Below the pieces are notes generated by a model that made no database searches, was not told where the DNA came from, and worked only from the letters and a program-made list of their open reading frames with translations. Of a stretch of DNA of 64,000 nucleotides, positions 25,603 to 34,568 are shown piece by piece. Origin of the DNA: Parafrankia irregularis (GTDB taxonomy: Bacteria; Actinomycetota; Actinomycetes; Frankiales; Frankiaceae); assembly GCF_001536285.1 (NCBI RefSeq), contig NZ_FAOZ01000002.1:530516-594515 (forward strand), read 5' to 3'. Both the position numbers and the translations under genes were made by a program. Numbering within the stretch: the first letter of the stretch is position 1; each line of letters begins with the position of its first letter.

Positions 25603-25968
25603 ATGGCCCGCTCGCCACACGTTGTCCACATCTCATGGGGTCGCATCGACGTGGAAGGACTCGGGCCGGGCAAGGATTTCATCCTGTACCCGGGCGGAGG
25701 CCGGGAGTGGGACTGGTCCGAGAACGGTACCCGCCATGAGCCGGGAATCCAGCCGGCCGATGTACAGGAGATCCTCGACGTGGGCGTGACCGCGGTCGTG
25801 CTCAGCCGCGGGATGGAGCTTCGCCTGCGGACGATGCCGGAGACGCTCGAGTTGCTCCGTGATCACAACGTCGAGGTTCACGTCGAGGAGACGAAGGCCG
25901 CGGTGCTCCTCTACAACCGGCTGGCGCGGACCGCTGCCGTCGGCGCGCTTCTCCATTCGACCTGTTGA
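25603..25968 (+). CDS. Mth938-like domain protein
   Basis: 121 residues, close to the whole length of the Mth938/NDUFAF3 (DUF498) fold. Recognisable parts are SWGRIDVEG, DFILYPGGGREWDW, VLSRGMELRL in the second strand region, and HVEETKAAVLLYNRLA at the C-terminus. Bacterial members are of unknown function; the eukaryotic relative helps complex I assembly. The ATG has GAGGAG seven bases upstream. It stands alone after the glycan genes and I see no functional link to them. Confidence 0.88.
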   Translation: MARSPHVVHISWGRIDVEGLGPGKDFILYPGGGREWDWSENGTRHEPGIQPADVQEILDVGVTAVVLSRGMELRLRTMPETLELLRDHNVEVHVEETKAAVLLYNRLARTAAVGALLHSTC

Positions 25969-26260
25969 GCCCGGGCTCGCTTGCGTCAGACGAGCCGCGC
26001 TCGACCCGGTCGATGATGCGAGACAGACGGGTCTTTGCCTCGTGCATGGTGAAGTGCGCGGCTTCAGCCGCCATCCGCGTCACCTTCCACGCCCGGCACC
26101 AACTTGGCCAAGTAGCTGGTCCACGCCGTCGGCTGGCCCTGTTCGCGCGTTGCGGGGCGCGCCCAACAGGCTGGACGTCCCGGGTGGCGCGGTGAAGGTC
26201 CGTGGGTTGGGGTGACAGGGTGCCCGCGATCACACGGCTCCCCTGAGGAACCCTTCCAGC
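25969..26260. other. Intergenic region with antitoxin remnant
   Basis: About 290 bases with no intact gene. The left part carries the truncated antitoxin (minus strand); the right part has no recognisable coding sequence. Confidence 0.5.
25970..26074 (-). pseudogene. Truncated Phd/YefM-type antitoxin
   Basis: From an ATG at 26074 the minus strand reads about 27 residues of a Phd/YefM antitoxin N-terminus (FTMHEAKTRLSRIIDRVERG), the part that forms the DNA-binding dimer. Homology then ends and the reading frame runs into unrelated sequence antisense to the Mth938 gene. The toxin-binding C-terminus and any toxin gene are missing, so this is probably a relic of a toxin-antitoxin pair. Confidence 0.6.
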
Positions 26261-26470
26261 ATGCGATGGAGCAGCGAGAACGACTACGCGATCGACGAGA
26301 CGATCATCACCGTTGATGACGGCCGTAACGCACGCGTGCTCAGGGTCAGCCGCCACGGGCTCGTCGTCGGTGACTTCGCATCCTGGGGCGATCTGCTGGC
26401 GGACGTCGACCTCGGCCTCGCCATCCAGGAGGATCCGCACGCACCCTGTGCCACCGGCACGCCCAGGTAG
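26261..26470 (+). CDS. Small hypothetical protein
   Basis: 69 residues, acidic, with no membrane segment: VSRHGLVVGDFASWGDLLADVDL suggests a small folded domain, and the amino-acid mix is unlike the Arg/Pro/Ala-rich translations of random frames here. I do not recognise a family. The ribosome site is weak. A perfect hairpin (26514-26542) follows the stop by 44 bases, supporting a transcribed gene. Confidence 0.45.
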   Translation: MRWSSENDYAIDETIITVDDGRNARVLRVSRHGLVVGDFASWGDLLADVDLGLAIQEDPHAPCATGTPR

Positions 26471-26513
26471 GCGGCGCCCGGCATCTGCCCGGGTGACCGG
26501 TTCGTGCCCGGTC

Positions 26514-26542
26514 TCGCCGGGCCGGTAACGCTGGCCCGGCGA
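26514..26542. terminator. Bidirectional hairpin terminator
   Basis: Perfect 10-bp inverted repeat (TCGCCGGGCC / GGCCCGGCGA) with a 9-nt loop, between the convergent small ORF and the kinase gene. No T-run, as is usual in this GC range. Confidence 0.65.
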
Positions 26543-26615
26543 ACGCCCCGGGAACGGGGTGGGTGCGTACTGACCTCCGCCGGCCTGGCTCCTGGCCGTT
26601 CAGGCGCTGGGCGCT

Positions 26616-29276
26616 TCAGCAGACGGGCTGGTAGGGGACGTCGGCGATGTCGCGTTGCCAGTCGGCCTGGGTGATCTGGTTCGCCGGGTCGGCGCAGGCG
26701 CGGGCGACCAGGCCGGCGTCGTCGATGCGGGAGATACGGGTCGTGTAATCGTCGCTGATGGTGACCAGTGATTCACCGTTCGGCATGAACTCGACGCCCT
26801 GCACCCAGTCGCCGTGGCCGGAGATCACCCCGGCTGCGGTCACCTTGCCCGGGGCGCTCAGATCCCACAGGTGGGCGGTGGTATCCCAGCCGGCGGTGGC
26901 CAGGGTGTGGCCGTCGGGGCTGTAGGCGACGTCGAAGACCCATTTCTCGTCGGCCGGGATCGACGCGGTCGCCCTGGGCCGGGCGGGATCGGTGACATCC
27001 CACAGTTTGACCAGGCCGTCGTAGGCGCCGGTGGCCAGCTGCTTCCCGTCCGGGCTGAACGCCACCGACCAGACGTAGTCCGTGTGGGCGGTGATGGCGG
27101 CCAGCGGGCGCGGCGAGCTTGGGTCGCTGATGTCCCAGAGCCGGGCGGTGCGGTCGGCGCTGGCGGTGGCCAGCAGTTTTCCGTTCGGGCTGAAGGAGAC
27201 CTCGTTGACCCAGCTGGTGTGCCGGTTCAGCACGGCGAGCTGGTGCGGGGACTCCGGATTCCTGATGTCCCACAACCGGGCGGTGTTGTCGTAGCCCGAG
27301 GTGGCGAGGATCTGCCCGTTCGGGGAGAAGGCGGCGTCGAGGACGTAGCCGTCATGGCCCAGCAGCACGGCGAGCTGCCTGGGCTGGTCCAGGTCGTGGA
27401 TGTCCCACAGCCGCACGGTGCGGTCGTAGCTGACGGTCGCGAGCAGCTTTCCGTCCGGGCTGAACGCGGCGTCGAGCACCCAGGCCGAGTGGGCGGTGAG
27501 AGTGGCCAGCTCACGGGGGTGGGAACGGTCGGTGACATCCCACAGCCGGACCAGGTTGTCAGCGCCGCTGGTGGCGACGGTGCGCCCGTCCGGGCTGACG
27601 CCGAGGCCGAGCACCGACTCCGTGTGCCCCGTCAGCACCGTCGCCGTGGCGGGGGAGAAGGACGTCCGAAGGCTGGCCCTGGCCTCGGGTACCGGGCTGA
27701 TCCGGAACGCGGCCAGGCTGAGGCGTGCCGCACGCCCGGTGTCGGAGTCGCGGATCGACTCGGCCATCGCAGCGACCCGGCGGGCCACGTTGTCGCGCGT
27801 CTGCCTCTCGTCGCGGCCGCCGCCGGTGAAGGCCAGCGGGATGAGCGCGGCGATCAGGAGCAGCGCGAGCAGGGGCGCGGCCAAGAGCACGATCCGGCGG
27901 CGGGTGGTGGCGGCGAGTAGACGGGTGACCCGGGAGCCTTCGGTCCCGGCCGCGGAACCACCCCCGGTGCCCCCGGCGGCCTCGGCGCCGGCGGCGTCAC
28001 CGGTGCCGGCCGGTCCGGCAGGTGGCCGGCCGCCGGTGCCGCCGCCACCGAGGCTGCCGGTGTGGCTGCCCCGGCTGCCCCCAGCGCCGCCAATGTCTCC
28101 GGTGCCCCCGGCACCCGCGGTGCCGCCGGTGCCGGTGTGGCCTCCGGCGTCGGGGGCACCGGTGATCGCCGGCGGGCGGGGACCGGTGGCGACGTCGTGC
28201 TCGGGCGCGGGCTGCGCGGGCACGCCCGTGACCACACGTGGCGCCGAGGCCCCCACGATGCCGCTGGTCAGGTCCGGGAGTGGCAGGTTGCCCGGCTGGC
28301 CGACCGGTGCCACCGGTGGAGGAGGCCCGGCGATGGGCGCGTTGGTGGTCTGGATGGCCGCCGAGACGTCGGGGTCGGGGTGGGTCGCCGGGCCCATCCC
28401 GACCAGCCGCAGGAACAGCTCCTGCGCGGTCGGGCGCTCGGCCGGGTTCTTGCGCATCGCCTGCTCGACGATGGGCCGCAGCGCGGGATCGAGGCCGTCC
28501 AGCAGCGGTTCGCGGTGGACCACCCGGTAGAGCTGCACCGGGGTGGGCCCGTCGCCGAAGGGGTACGAGCCGGTGCCGGCGTAGGTGACCAGACCGCCCC
28601 AGGCGAAGACGTCGGCCGCCGACGTCACCGGCTCGCCGTTGGCCTGCTCGGGGGCCATGAACGCCGGCGTGCCGATGCGCTGGACCTCCTGGCTGACCAT
28701 GGTCTGGGCGTCCAGGGCGCGGGCGATGCCGAAGTCGATCACTCGCGGGCCGAGGGTGGACAGCAGCACGTTGGACGGCTTGAGGTCCCGGTGGACCATG
28801 CCGGCACCGTGGATCGCGGTCAGCGCGGCGGCCACGCTGACCGCCACCCGTTCCAGGTCGGCCGAGCGCAGCGGGCCTTCGACGGCGACGGCCTGGGCCA
28901 GCGTCAGCCCGTCGACGTATTCGGTCACCAGGTACGGCTGCCCGTCGGGCGGGTCGACGACGTCGAGGACCTCGGCGGTGCAGAAGCGCGCGACCCGGCG
29001 GGCCAGGTCGGCCTCGCGCTGGAACCGGGTCCGGAACTCGGGCAGCCGGGCCAGGTCGGCCCGGACCACCTTGACGGCGACCATCCGCCCGCTGGGGTCA
29101 CGGCCGAGGTAGACCGTGCCCATTCCGCCCTCGCCGAGCCGGCCCACCAGTACGTAGCGGCCGAGCCGGGCCGGATCGTCCGGGCCCAGCGGGGACGCCA
29201 GCCGCGAGGCAGCGGTCACCGAGGGGCCGGTCGAATCCGCGGGCGGTGTGGTTTCCCAGCCCCGCTTTCGGCGCAC
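26616..29276 (-). CDS. Membrane Ser/Thr protein kinase fused to WD40 repeats
   Basis: 886 residues. N-terminal Hanks-type kinase domain (about 40-300): glycine loop GEGGMG (48-53), Lys69 in VAVKV, HRDLKPSN (162-169) and DFG (181-183), so it looks active. A Pro/Gly-rich juxtamembrane region (about 300-455) and one membrane segment (about 460-480, LLALLLIAALIPL) follow. Outside the membrane are seven WD40 repeats (from about 545 to 850), each with a Trp-Asp end (LWDV, LWDI) and SPDG or SPNG turns, probably a beta-propeller that senses a ligand or partner. GTG start with GGGGGGAG upstream. It lies 62 bases after the DUF2142 gene on the same strand and may be in its operon. Confidence 0.93.
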   Translation of the reverse strand: MRRKRGWETTPPADSTGPSVTAASRLASPLGPDDPARLGRYVLVGRLGEGGMGTVYLGRDPSGRMVAVKVVRADLARLPEFRTRFQREADLARRVARFCTAEVLDVVDPPDGQPYLVTEYVDGLTLAQAVAVEGPLRSADLERVAVSVAAALTAIHGAGMVHRDLKPSNVLLSTLGPRVIDFGIARALDAQTMVSQEVQRIGTPAFMAPEQANGEPVTSAADVFAWGGLVTYAGTGSYPFGDGPTPVQLYRVVHREPLLDGLDPALRPIVEQAMRKNPAERPTAQELFLRLVGMGPATHPDPDVSAAIQTTNAPIAGPPPPVAPVGQPGNLPLPDLTSGIVGASAPRVVTGVPAQPAPEHDVATGPRPPAITGAPDAGGHTGTGGTAGAGGTGDIGGAGGSRGSHTGSLGGGGTGGRPPAGPAGTGDAAGAEAAGGTGGGSAAGTEGSRVTRLLAATTRRRIVLLAAPLLALLLIAALIPLAFTGGGRDERQTRDNVARRVAAMAESIRDSDTGRAARLSLAAFRISPVPEARASLRTSFSPATATVLTGHTESVLGLGVSPDGRTVATSGADNLVRLWDVTDRSHPRELATLTAHSAWVLDAAFSPDGKLLATVSYDRTVRLWDIHDLDQPRQLAVLLGHDGYVLDAAFSPNGQILATSGYDNTARLWDIRNPESPHQLAVLNRHTSWVNEVSFSPNGKLLATASADRTARLWDISDPSSPRPLAAITAHTDYVWSVAFSPDGKQLATGAYDGLVKLWDVTDPARPRATASIPADEKWVFDVAYSPDGHTLATAGWDTTAHLWDLSAPGKVTAAGVISGHGDWVQGVEFMPNGESLVTISDDYTTRISRIDDAGLVARACADPANQITQADWQRDIADVPYQPVC

Positions 29277-29338
29277 GGCTCCCCCCGAACCGAGATGACG
29301 GACACCGGAACCTTACGTGAGTGGTCCGCGGCCTGCTT

Positions 29339-31453
29339 TCAGTGTGACGGCACGGGGCTGGCCATGCTTGACGGCCTCCCTTTTGCTGTGGAGGGTCCCG
29401 ACTCGGCCGGCGCGGATTCGCCCGGGGGCGGCTCGGAAAGCCCCTGCTCATCGGACTTGGTCCCGGCGGAACCGGCTGGCGGGGATTTCCGCGCCGGCGG
29501 GTGGATGGGGATGGTGTCCGTGACTTCCGGTCCCGCCGGGAGCGGTTCGAACCCTTCGGCCGCCCCGGCCGCTGTCGTCGCCGGGGTCGGCTGGATCGTC
29601 CTGGCAGCGTTCCGGCCGCCACCGAGGCCCGGTGCCGCTGGATGATCCGGCCCGGCGCCGCCTGGCGGCGTGTCACCGCGCACGGCCGTCCACACACAGC
29701 TGACGAGAACGAGAACGGCCAGCGCGACACCGACCCACACGACGGTGATCACCGTCGAGGGTGACCAGGGTGACCAGGCCGTCAGTGCGTCCCAGGAATC
29801 GGCGAGATCGCCGCCGGCCGGCTCCCAGAAGTGCGCCAGAACGGTCTTGACGGACCACCACTGGGCTGCCGCGGCGGCCCCGAAGAACAGGACGGGAAAG
29901 ACGCGGGCGACCTGCCGGCCGAACGCGGGGGCTCCCATCCCGACGCCGACCGCGAGAGCGGTCAGCCCGCCGTACATGTACCGCCCCGAAATCCCGCTCA
30001 GGTGGCCGTGCTCGCTGAAGCCTGTCGCGGACTGAAATGTCATCAGCCCGAAAAGGCCGAGCGTGGGCCAGAGCAGGAACAGCAGGTCCACCCGGGTCCG
30101 GCCGTCGCGGGCCCGCATGATGCCCAGCGCGAACAGGGCGATCACGATGGCGCTCGCCGTCCGGACGAACACCGTCGGCAGGGTCACCTCGAACCAGCCG
30201 AACGCTCCCCACCAGCGCGTGACCGCGCCGTTGAACAGGACGTCCAGGTAGGCGTCCCAGTCATCGCCCAGGTAGTCGCCGAGCGGGAAGTTCGGCGTCT
30301 CCGGCTGGAACGTGCGGTAGCGGATGATGTTGACGACCCACCACCAGCCGCCGAAGGCCACCATGAGCCCACCGCCGAGCAGGATCTGGCGCCACGGAAC
30401 CCTGGTGGCGCCGGTCGGCACGGTACGCAGGCCGGTGTCGGCGAGCAGGAACGGCGCGTCCCGGTCCGGATCCTGCGTGCCCCGGCCCCGCTCGGCCGGG
30501 CTGGTGCGGCCGGGGTGGCTGAGGTAGCTGAGGTAGCTGGCGCGACTGGTGTGACTGGTGTGACTGGTGCGGTTGTGACGGTCGTCCCGCCGGGCTCGCA
30601 GCCAGGCGACAAGGTAGGCGAGCGCCGCCATCGGGACGAGCACGATGGCGAGCGACTTCGTCAGCAGGGCGAGCCCGATGAACCCGCCGGCCCAGGCCGC
30701 GGTGCGCAGCGAGGTGTCCCCACGCAGGATGTAGATGATCGTCAGGGTGGCCAGCCCGGCGGTCAGCGCCAGCAGGTTGTCGTTGTTCACGCTCGACCCG
30801 ATGTGGCTGAGTTCGGGCACCGCCAGCGGGACGAGGGCCGCGCAGGTCGCCGCGATGCGGTTGCCACCGGAGAGCCGGTGCGCTCCTGCCCAGGCCAGGA
30901 CCGGCAGCCACATCACCATCAGCGCGCTCATCAGGCGCAGCGCACCGATGGTCACGTCCCAGCGCAGGCCGTCGCCGTCCCCGCCGCCGGGCAGCGCCCA
31001 CAGCACCGTGGCGCCGACCCAGTAGTAGAGCGGCGGGTGCTGGACGAGCTGCTGGATGTCCCCGGGAGGCTGCGGATCACCGTCCGCCTGCAGTGTCTGG
31101 CCCAGCTCGTCCCAGTCGGGACGGTCGGCGCGCGGCGTGGCGTCGTCCGCGACGATCGGCGCGTGGTCGAGCTCGTAGGGCACCGCTTCGGAGCCGTAGG
31201 GGGACGCCGCGATCGCTCCGACGCCGTCCGGCTTCACGAACGCATGCCCGGGATGCGGCCAGCCGTCGCCCTGGACCAGCCGCAGCACGGCGTCCACGTG
31301 GTTCGGCTCGTCGGGCGCGTGGTACTGCGGGACGAGCACCGACCAGCAGGCGAGCAGCGCCCCGAACAGGGCGGTGATCAGCCAGATCGGCAGCGGAACC
31401 GAACGCAGCAGGACCAGTGGCCGGAACCGGATGCCACCCGGGTATTCGGACAT
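29339..31453 (-). CDS. DUF2142-type multi-pass membrane protein (paralogue 3 of 3)
   Basis: 704 residues with about 12 hydrophobic segments. It shares with the paralogues at 4.0 and 11.5 kb an acidic motif after the first segment (DEPNH, Asp48-Glu49...His52), QHPPLYYW in the first long outer loop, and NNDN before the fourth segment. A Ser/His/Arg-rich cytoplasmic insert with tandem repeats (SHTSHTSRASYLSYLSH) and a Pro/Ser-rich C-terminal tail of about 90 residues are extra. The ATG lies 3 bases after the acyltransferase stop, so the two genes are cotranscribed. Likely a GT-C-type enzyme acting on polyprenyl-linked sugars outside the membrane; acceptor unknown. Confidence 0.8.
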   Translation of the reverse strand: MSEYPGGIRFRPLVLLRSVPLPIWLITALFGALLACWSVLVPQYHAPDEPNHVDAVLRLVQGDGWPHPGHAFVKPDGVGAIAASPYGSEAVPYELDHAPIVADDATPRADRPDWDELGQTLQADGDPQPPGDIQQLVQHPPLYYWVGATVLWALPGGGDGDGLRWDVTIGALRLMSALMVMWLPVLAWAGAHRLSGGNRIAATCAALVPLAVPELSHIGSSVNNDNLLALTAGLATLTIIYILRGDTSLRTAAWAGGFIGLALLTKSLAIVLVPMAALAYLVAWLRARRDDRHNRTSHTSHTSRASYLSYLSHPGRTSPAERGRGTQDPDRDAPFLLADTGLRTVPTGATRVPWRQILLGGGLMVAFGGWWWVVNIIRYRTFQPETPNFPLGDYLGDDWDAYLDVLFNGAVTRWWGAFGWFEVTLPTVFVRTASAIVIALFALGIMRARDGRTRVDLLFLLWPTLGLFGLMTFQSATGFSEHGHLSGISGRYMYGGLTALAVGVGMGAPAFGRQVARVFPVLFFGAAAAAQWWSVKTVLAHFWEPAGGDLADSWDALTAWSPWSPSTVITVVWVGVALAVLVLVSCVWTAVRGDTPPGGAGPDHPAAPGLGGGRNAARTIQPTPATTAAGAAEGFEPLPAGPEVTDTIPIHPPARKSPPAGSAGTKSDEQGLSEPPPGESAPAESGPSTAKGRPSSMASPVPSH

Positions 31454-31456
31454 CGC

Positions 31457-32131
31457 TCAGCGCCAGTAGTCGATATGCCCGACGACCTTCGCCGGTGAGC
31501 CCGCGACGACCGCCTTCGCGGGGACGTCCTTGGTCACCACGGAGCCGGCGGCCACGACGGCGCTCTCGCCGACCGTCACGCCTTTGAGGACGATCGCGCC
31601 GGCACCGATCCACGCGCGGTCCTCCAGCACGATCGGCCCACTCATCGGCTGTTCGACACCGTCGACGACCATCGGGTGGAAATCGTTGTCGAGAAGCTGG
31701 GTGTCCCATGACACGTTGCAGTACGCGCCGATCGACACCCGTTCCCGCACCAGGATCTTCGCGAAACCGTTGATATTCGCGAAGGGGCCGAGTTCAAGAA
31801 CACCCGAGTCGACCACGACGCGAATCCCGCGCTGCAGCGAGACGACGCCCTCGCAGCGGATCCGGCCCTCGGGGTGGACGCGGACCACCGACACGTCGTG
31901 CCGCGTCGTCAGTCCGAACGGGGCGAGCCCGATCCGCATCGCCGCGCCGTCGGCGAACTCGATCCGCTCGTGCCCTTCGATCACCGTCGGCGAACCGATC
32001 CAGATCGGCTGCTTGTGGGCGAGCGGATAGCGCAGTCCGGCCACGAACGAGCGTGCCGAGGTCTCCCTGGCGGCACGCAGAGCCCGCACATGGCGCACAT
32101 ACTCGCGTAGATCACCTCTGAACGTCCCCAC
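31457..32131 (-). CDS. Hexapeptide-repeat acyltransferase
   Basis: About 224 residues from the GTG at 32131 (an ATG at 32185 would add 18). It is a left-handed beta-helix acyltransferase of the maltose/galactoside acetyltransferase type: [13 protein letters not shown] contains the catalytic His, and [35 protein letters not shown] is the classical hexapeptide coil and C-terminal cap. It probably acetylates a sugar of a surface glycan in the cytoplasm using acetyl-CoA. It starts the minus-strand unit (acyltransferase, DUF2142 protein, kinase) and diverges from the GT2 gene. Confidence 0.88.
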   Translation of the reverse strand: MGTFRGDLREYVRHVRALRAARETSARSFVAGLRYPLAHKQPIWIGSPTVIEGHERIEFADGAAMRIGLAPFGLTTRHDVSVVRVHPEGRIRCEGVVSLQRGIRVVVDSGVLELGPFANINGFAKILVRERVSIGAYCNVSWDTQLLDNDFHPMVVDGVEQPMSGPIVLEDRAWIGAGAIVLKGVTVGESAVVAAGSVVTKDVPAKAVVAGSPAKVVGHIDYWR

Positions 32132-32272
32132 GCTGGTAACAGTAGGCGCAGCATCGGGCCGCCCGGAGTTCGGCCCCCACAGCAAGCCGTGTCACCCTGG
32201 TGGGCGGACTGCCCGCGAGCTGCCTGGGGACGGAACGCGGGCGCGCGACCACGACCCGGGAGTCACAGCGAC

Positions 32273-33217
32273 GTGAGTGTCAGTGCCATCCATCCACACG
32301 AGCACCAGAGCGGCCTGGCGGTCGAGACACCGCCCTACGTGACCGTGGTGCTTCCCTGTTACAACGAGCAGGATCACGTCGTCCTGGAGCTCGAGCGCAT
32401 CACGGCCGCGATGGACGCCAGCGGCTACAGCTACGAACTGCTGGTGATCGACGACAAGTCGACCGACAGCACACTGAGCGTCCTGCGTGACGTCGCGCCG
32501 AAGTACCCGAACATGCGGCTGATGCCGTTCCGGCGCAACGGCGGGTCGGGCACCGCCCGGCGCATCGGGACGCAGGAGGCGCGCGGTAAGATCGTCGTCT
32601 GGACCGACGCGGACATGACGTATCCGAACGAGCGCATTCCCGAGTTCGTCCAGTACCTCGACGAGAATCCGGATGTCGACCAGGTTGTCGGCGCCCGGAC
32701 CACCGAGGAGGGCACGCACAAATGGGCGCGCGTGCCGGCGAAGTGGCTCATCCGAATGATCGCCCAGCGGCTGTCCGGAATGAAGATCCCTGATCTCAAC
32801 TCCGGGCTGCGTGCCTTCCGCCGCGACGTCTCGCTGCCCTACCTGCGGCTGCTGCCGCCCGGATTCTCCTGCGTCACGACCATCACGATGGCGTTCCTGT
32901 CCAACCAGCATCCGGTGGACTACCTGCCGATCGACTACGCCAAGCGCTCGGGGACGTCCAAGTTCCACCCGTTCCGGGATGCGCGCCGGTACATCCTGCA
33001 GGTGCTGCGGATGGTCATGTACTTCGACCCGATCAAGGTTCTGATGCCGGTCGCCCTGTGGATCATGGGGCTCGGCTTCGCCAAGCTGATCGCCGACGTC
33101 ATCCGCTACGATCTCCGGGTCACCACCTCGACGCTGCTCGCGATCCTGGTCGGGTTCCAGATCGTCGTCCTCGCCCTGATCGGTGACCTGGTGGCCCGGT
33201 CGCGCAGTGACACCTGA
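32273..33217 (+). CDS. Glycosyltransferase family 2, polyprenyl-phosphate sugar transferase type
   Basis: 314 residues from the GTG at 32273, 8 codons before the conserved fold. The GT-A domain has VTVVLPCYNEQDHV, VIDDKSTDST, and TDADMTYP with the metal-binding DAD; NSGLRAFRRD matches the family's substrate helix. Two C-terminal membrane segments (about residues 255-305) anchor it. Enzymes of this type load a sugar onto polyprenyl phosphate, making the donor used by GT-C membrane proteins, of which this window has four. It overlaps the next gene by 11 bases. Confidence 0.9.
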   Translation: MSVSAIHPHEHQSGLAVETPPYVTVVLPCYNEQDHVVLELERITAAMDASGYSYELLVIDDKSTDSTLSVLRDVAPKYPNMRLMPFRRNGGSGTARRIGTQEARGKIVVWTDADMTYPNERIPEFVQYLDENPDVDQVVGARTTEEGTHKWARVPAKWLIRMIAQRLSGMKIPDLNSGLRAFRRDVSLPYLRLLPPGFSCVTTITMAFLSNQHPVDYLPIDYAKRSGTSKFHPFRDARRYILQVLRMVMYFDPIKVLMPVALWIMGLGFAKLIADVIRYDLRVTTSTLLAILVGFQIVVLALIGDLVARSRSDT

Positions 33218-34568
33218 CCGATCGCGGTCCGCGGCGCGGATCGCGATCATCGGGCCGACCCACCCGTACAAGGGCGGTATCGCCCAGCACACGACCGAGC
33301 TGGCACACCGGCTGGCCGACCGCGGGCACCAGGTGCGGATCGAGTCGTGGTCCCGCCAGTACCCCGCTCGGCTCTACCCGGGCCAGCAGCGGGTCGCCGT
33401 CCCGGAGGGGACGCCGTTCCCCGCGACCTCCTACCCGCTTTCCTGGCGCCGGCCCGACACCTGGCTGCGCCTGGGCCGTCAGCTGCGGCCGACCGGAACC
33501 GCCGCGGCCGACGGCCCAGGCGCTGAACGCCCGGACGTCGACGGGCGGGGTGTCAACGGGCAGGGCGTCAACGGGCAGGGCGTGAATGGGCAGGGCGTCG
33601 ACGGGCGGGGTGTCGACCTCGTCGTGCTCGTCGTCGTGACGCCGATCCAGGCACCGGCCTACCTCGCGATCCTCGCCGGGCTGCGCGGCCGGCGTCGGCG
33701 GTCACCGACCGTCCTCGCCCTGTGTCACAACGTGCTGCCGCATGAGCGGCGCTCGGTCGACCAGCCGCTGATCTCCGCCGTGCTGCGCCGGAGCTCGGCG
33801 GTGCTCGTGCACACCCAGGCCCAGGCGGAGCTCGCGGGCACGCTCACCGACGTCCCGGTGCGGGTCGCCGAGATGGCCACCCACCTGTGGACCCCGCCCG
33901 CCCCCGAATCCGACCCCGTCCTCGACTCCGACCCCGGTCTCGACCCCGACCCCGGCCTCGACTCCGCCGTGGGGATCGTCGTTCCGGCGGCCGCCGCCGC
34001 CGTGCCCGAGCCCTCGCGCGAGCTGCTGTTCTTCGGGCTGGTCCGGCCGTACAAGGGTCTGGACGTGCTGCTGCGCGCGCTGGCGGCCGGGCCGGCCGAC
34101 GTCCGCCTGACGGTGGCGGGGGAGTTCTGGGGCGGGGTGGAGGCGACCCGGGACCTGGTGGCCGAGCTGGGCCTCGGCGACCGCGTCGACCTGCGTCCCG
34201 GCTATGTCCCGGCCCGGGACGTCCCAGGCCTGTTCGCGGCCGCGGACGCGCTGGTGCTGCCGTACCGGGCCGGCACCGCGTCGCAGAACGTCGACCTCGC
34301 GCATCTGCACGGTCTGCCCGTCGTCGCGACCAGCGTCGGGACGCTCGCGACGTCGGTGCGTGACGGCGTCGACGGCCTGCTCGTCCCACCGGACGACCCG
34401 ACCGCGCTCGCCGCGGCCCTGCGGCGGCTGTACGAGCCGGGGACGCTCGCCGCGCTGCGGGCCGCGGTGGCCCCACCTGACACCGACGCCGCCTGGGACC
34501 GCTACCTCGACGCGGTGCTGGCCCCGTCCGGTGCCGACCGCGCGGGAAAGGCAGACTGTGCGCCATGA
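33207..34568 (+). CDS. Glycosyltransferase family 4 (GT-B)
   Basis: 453 residues from a GTG at 33207. GT-B fold: GPTHPYKGGIAQHTTEL at the N-terminus, FFGLVRPYKGLDVLLRAL at the start of the donor domain, and the AADALVLPYR ... GLPVVATSVG stretch of the donor site. An unusual 5 x 15-bp tandem repeat codes GVNGQ/GVDGR units in the N-terminal half (33540-33614) and a second Asp/Pro repeat follows. It probably extends a lipid-linked glycan in the cytoplasm. Stop and next start overlap (ATGA), part of a chain of overlapped genes. Confidence 0.88.
   Translation: MTPDRSRSAARIAIIGPTHPYKGGIAQHTTELAHRLADRGHQVRIESWSRQYPARLYPGQQRVAVPEGTPFPATSYPLSWRRPDTWLRLGRQLRPTGTAAADGPGAERPDVDGRGVNGQGVNGQGVNGQGVDGRGVDLVVLVVVTPIQAPAYLAILAGLRGRRRRSPTVLALCHNVLPHERRSVDQPLISAVLRRSSAVLVHTQAQAELAGTLTDVPVRVAEMATHLWTPPAPESDPVLDSDPGLDPDPGLDSAVGIVVPAAAAAVPEPSRELLFFGLVRPYKGLDVLLRALAAGPADVRLTVAGEFWGGVEATRDLVAELGLGDRVDLRPGYVPARDVPGLFAAADALVLPYRAGTASQNVDLAHLHGLPVVATSVGTLATSVRDGVDGLLVPPDDPTALAAALRRLYEPGTLAALRAAVAPPDTDAAWDRYLDAVLAPSGADRAGKADCAP
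33540..33614. repeat. 15-bp tandem repeat, 5 copies
   Basis: Units of the type GACGGGCGGGGTGTC and AACGGGCAGGGCGTC, in frame in the GT4 gene, coding DGRGV/NGQGV. Third-position changes and outer units differ from inner ones, as in a repeat that has begun to decay. Confidence 0.95.
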
